A stretch of DNA of 6,134 bases from JBLHLB01 sp047618505. Lineage in GTDB: Bacteria; Planctomycetota; UBA1135; GCA-002686595. Below the pieces are notes generated by a model. It searched no databases and had not been told where the DNA came from. It saw nothing but the letters and a program-made list of their open reading frames with translations. How positions within the stretch are numbered: the stretch's first letter is position 1; every line of letters begins with the position of its first letter. A program made the translations under genes and the position numbers. The stretch covers positions 1 through 6,134 of the forward strand of contig JBLHLB010000254.1 in NCBI GenBank assembly GCA_047618505.1. The letters are read 5' to 3'. Positions 4,386 through 6,134 of the stretch are shown piece after piece.

Positions 4386-6134
4386 TTAGAGCCCTAGGAC
4401 GATGTCTAGTGCGTTGCACAACTCGGGACCTGCACCGCCAAGGATCACGGCCTGGGAGAAGAACTCCAAGCCCCCTAGACTCGGATCCGATGGCGCCTGC
4501 ATCGAGTGGATTGCGACACCCCCACCGGAGGCGACTACAGAACTGAAGGCCAAGAATCCTCCAAAGGGCTCGTTGGCCACGAGTAGCTCACCAAAGGGAA
4601 GGCTGATGCCCGCCAAGGGTTGGTCATACCCAAGGACCAGAGTCAGCCCGGCACTCGGGTGCCCGCCGGTGTCCACCTGTGTCGTCCAGATCTCGCCAAT
4701 GGTCGGCGCATTGAGGGCGCTGAAGCAGAGTGGGTTGATCCCCAGGCCATTGCGCACGGTCACACCGGCGGGAACACCAACGACCACGTTGTCGAGGTAG
4801 CCGTGGGAAGAGTCGAGGCCATCCCCCCCATTGCCAACCTGGGCCGAGAGGCGGAATACGGTGGTCGCATTTGCGGCGGGGAATATCTCGAAGAGGTCGA
4901 CTGTCACCGTCGAGATGTCGGTCATGGCGAAGCCATACACAAGGGATGTCTGCGGAGCTGCCGTGAAGGCATCCCCATAGAACAAGTTGATGGTCGTCAG
5001 TCCATCGTCCACATCGACACTCATCCAGTCGTTGGCGGCGGCGTCGTTCGCTGCACCGGCGCGCAGGAATGCGGCGTCGAAACGCAAGCCGCCGCGCTGC
5101 GGAGACATCTGGAAAGACTGCTCAACGCCCGCGCCACCAATCGCCGGGAAGGTCACACCGCCGGGACTTGAGGGCGGCGTCGCGTTGTCCGTCCCCTGGG
5201 ACGAAAGGTCAGCCCAATGCAGGCCCTCCGTCGGGAAGTTCCCATCGGAGAAAGTCGCTGTGTTGGGCTGCACCATGTGCGCAGCTCCACCGAAGGAAGT
5301 CCAGGGATTGGCCGGCTGCGTGCCCGTGGTTTGGGCTTCGAAACTCGGGTCGTCCGGACCTGCGGCAACAACCTGTAGGGGTATCGGCAGGGACACGGAA
5401 TCAGAGCCGCCGAAGCCCGTGACAGACAGGGAAACGGTGAAGGATCCCAGCGTCTCGTAGTTGTGCACCGGGTTCTGTTCCGTGGAACTGGTCCCATCGC
5501 CGAAGTCCCAATCCCAGCTCGCCACCTGACCGCTCGATTGATCCAGGAACGAAACCAACAGGGGCGCGGCCCCCGATGTCGGGGTCGCGTCAAGGTCAGC
5601 AACCGGCGCCGGCGGAGTTCCGGCGACGATGTAATTCATCTTCGTCGTGGTGTGTTCTCCGCCCGGCCCAATCGCCGTCAGGGAAACCGAATAGGAACCG
5701 GGGACACCAAAGGTATGTCCGGGATTCGCAGAGCTGGAGCCCGCTCCATCCCCAAAGTCCCAGCTCCATTCATCGACGATCCCAGTGCTGGAATCGCTAA
5801 AACTCACAACCAGAGGCGCGTCCCCCGCAGACGGAGAACCGACGAAGTCAGCCGTCGGTGCGGGCGGTGCTTGCGCCATGATCAGATCGACTTGCACTTC
5901 GGTATCCGAACCGCCAGGACCGGTGGCACTCAAGGTGACCGTGTACGTGCCCGCGGTATTGTAGGTATTGCTCGGCGCGGAAAGCGTCGAGGTTCCGCCG
6001 TCTCCAAAGCTCCAGGACCAGCTATCCACCGACCCCGTGGTGTCATTTGCAAAGGTCACTGTGAGCGGAACTTCGCCCGTCAAAGTCGAAGCGCTGAAGC
6101 CCACATCAGGAACCGCCGGCAAGACCAGAACCAT
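4386..6134 (-). CDS. PKD-repeat secreted or surface protein, N-terminus beyond the right edge
   Basis: The visible 582 residues end at TAA (4386-4388); numbering here starts at the window edge. Three PKD domains (about 9-86, 93-171 and 177-257) carry the signature WSWSFGDG, WSWDFGDG and WDWDFGDG at 39-46, 123-130 and 207-214. PKD domains are beta-sandwich spacers common in extracellular proteins, some binding glycans or proteins. A beta-rich middle domain follows (about 261-454, opening DDPSFEAQ, closing GYLDNVVVG), resembling the jelly-roll ligand-binding modules of secreted proteins. The last 120 residues (NPLC at 467-470, HPSAGLTLVLGYDQPL, PSDPSLGGLEFFSQAVILGG, ELCNALDIVLG) resemble a C-terminal domain I recall from many planctomycete exported proteins. 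Its two cysteines, 470 and 573, are the only ones visible and may form a disulfide. The Met at the edge is probably internal, because the first 13 residues align with the linkers between the repeats. The signal peptide should lie outside the window. No enzyme domain is visible. Confidence 0.95.
   Translation of the reverse strand: MVLVLPAVPDVGFSASTLTGEVPLTVTFANDTTGSVDSWSWSFGDGGTSTLSAPSNTYNTAGTYTVTLSATGPGGSDTEVQVDLIMAQAPPAPTADFVGSPSAGDAPLVVSFSDSSTGIVDEWSWDFGDGAGSSSANPGHTFGVPGSYSVSLTAIGPGGEHTTTKMNYIVAGTPPAPVADLDATPTSGAAPLLVSFLDQSSGQVASWDWDFGDGTSSTEQNPVHNYETLGSFTVSLSVTGFGGSDSVSLPIPLQVVAAGPDDPSFEAQTTGTQPANPWTSFGGAAHMVQPNTATFSDGNFPTEGLHWADLSSQGTDNATPPSSPGGVTFPAIGGAGVEQSFQMSPQRGGLRFDAAFLRAGAANDAAANDWMSVDVDDGLTTINLFYGDAFTAAPQTSLVYGFAMTDISTVTVDLFEIFPAANATTVFRLSAQVGNGGDGLDSSHGYLDNVVVGVPAGVTVRNGLGINPLCFSALNAPTIGEIWTTQVDTGGHPSAGLTLVLGYDQPLAGISLPFGELLVANEPFGGFLAFSSVVASGGGVAIHSMQAPSDPSLGGLEFFSQAVILGGAGPELCNALDIVLGL
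5364..6110 (-). repeat. Array of three tandem PKD-domain coding repeats
   Basis: Three units of about 80 codons lie at 5877-6110, 5622-5858 and 5364-5606. Each has the same order of blocks: a linker rich in Pro and Ala, a PLxVSF-like strand, D/N-x-(S/T)(S/T)G, W-x-W-x-FGDG, an N-P-x-H-x-(F/Y)-like turn (degenerate in the first unit, SNTYN), G(S/T)(Y/F)(T/S)V(T/S)L(S/T) and a GPGG or GFGG loop. Repetition is clear in protein but diverged in DNA, so the copies are old rather than recently duplicated. The end of a further upstream repeat appears at the window edge. Confidence 0.88.

Noticed and set aside
4402..5460. Several + strand open frames opposite the PKD gene
   Set aside because: All are antisense to clear PKD and C-terminal domain coding sequence and none has a recognisable domain.

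Overview
The window looks like chromosomal DNA from a GC-rich bacterium, most likely a planctomycete or a close relative. This is inferred from gene content, not from a marker gene. The pointers are a large secreted HEAT-repeat protein with a tryptophan-rich lead-in, a surface protein with PKD repeats that ends in a C-terminal domain I associate with planctomycete exported proteins, and the lack of clear Shine-Dalgarno sequences in front of most genes.

Left part (1-1630, + strand): a compact, probably co-transcribed cluster. It holds the last 27 codons of an unidentified gene, a two-helix membrane protein with a four-cysteine zinc ribbon, a bifunctional-nuclease-family (BFN/DUF151) protein and a DinB-like protein with the three metal-ligand histidines of that fold. 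The junctions are an ATGA overlap, a 28-base gap (or a 23-base overlap if the upstream ATG is used) and a GTGA overlap. A hairpin with a short T run follows immediately and begins inside the last stop codon.

Middle (1631-4204, + strand): about 230 bases with no convincing gene, then a 731-codon gene for a predicted exported protein. Its parts are a short hydrophobic leader, a conserved cysteine-containing domain of unknown function, a Gly/Pro linker and a long HEAT-repeat solenoid. A very strong 21-pair hairpin closes this unit. It is followed by a complete tRNA-Ser(UGA) gene with an encoded CCA end.

Right part (4293-6134, - strand): a convergent gene for a large secreted or surface protein, cut by the right edge. 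The visible 582 codons contain three PKD domains, a beta-rich middle domain and a C-terminal domain holding the only two cysteines. A perfect 20-base palindrome lies between this gene and the tRNA and may stop transcription from both sides.

The three parts appear to be separate transcription units. I see no mobile element, CRISPR array, toxin-antitoxin pair or defence system, and no clear evidence of a new multi-gene system. The most interesting points are domain-level: the N-terminal domain of the HEAT protein and the C-terminal domain of the PKD protein.
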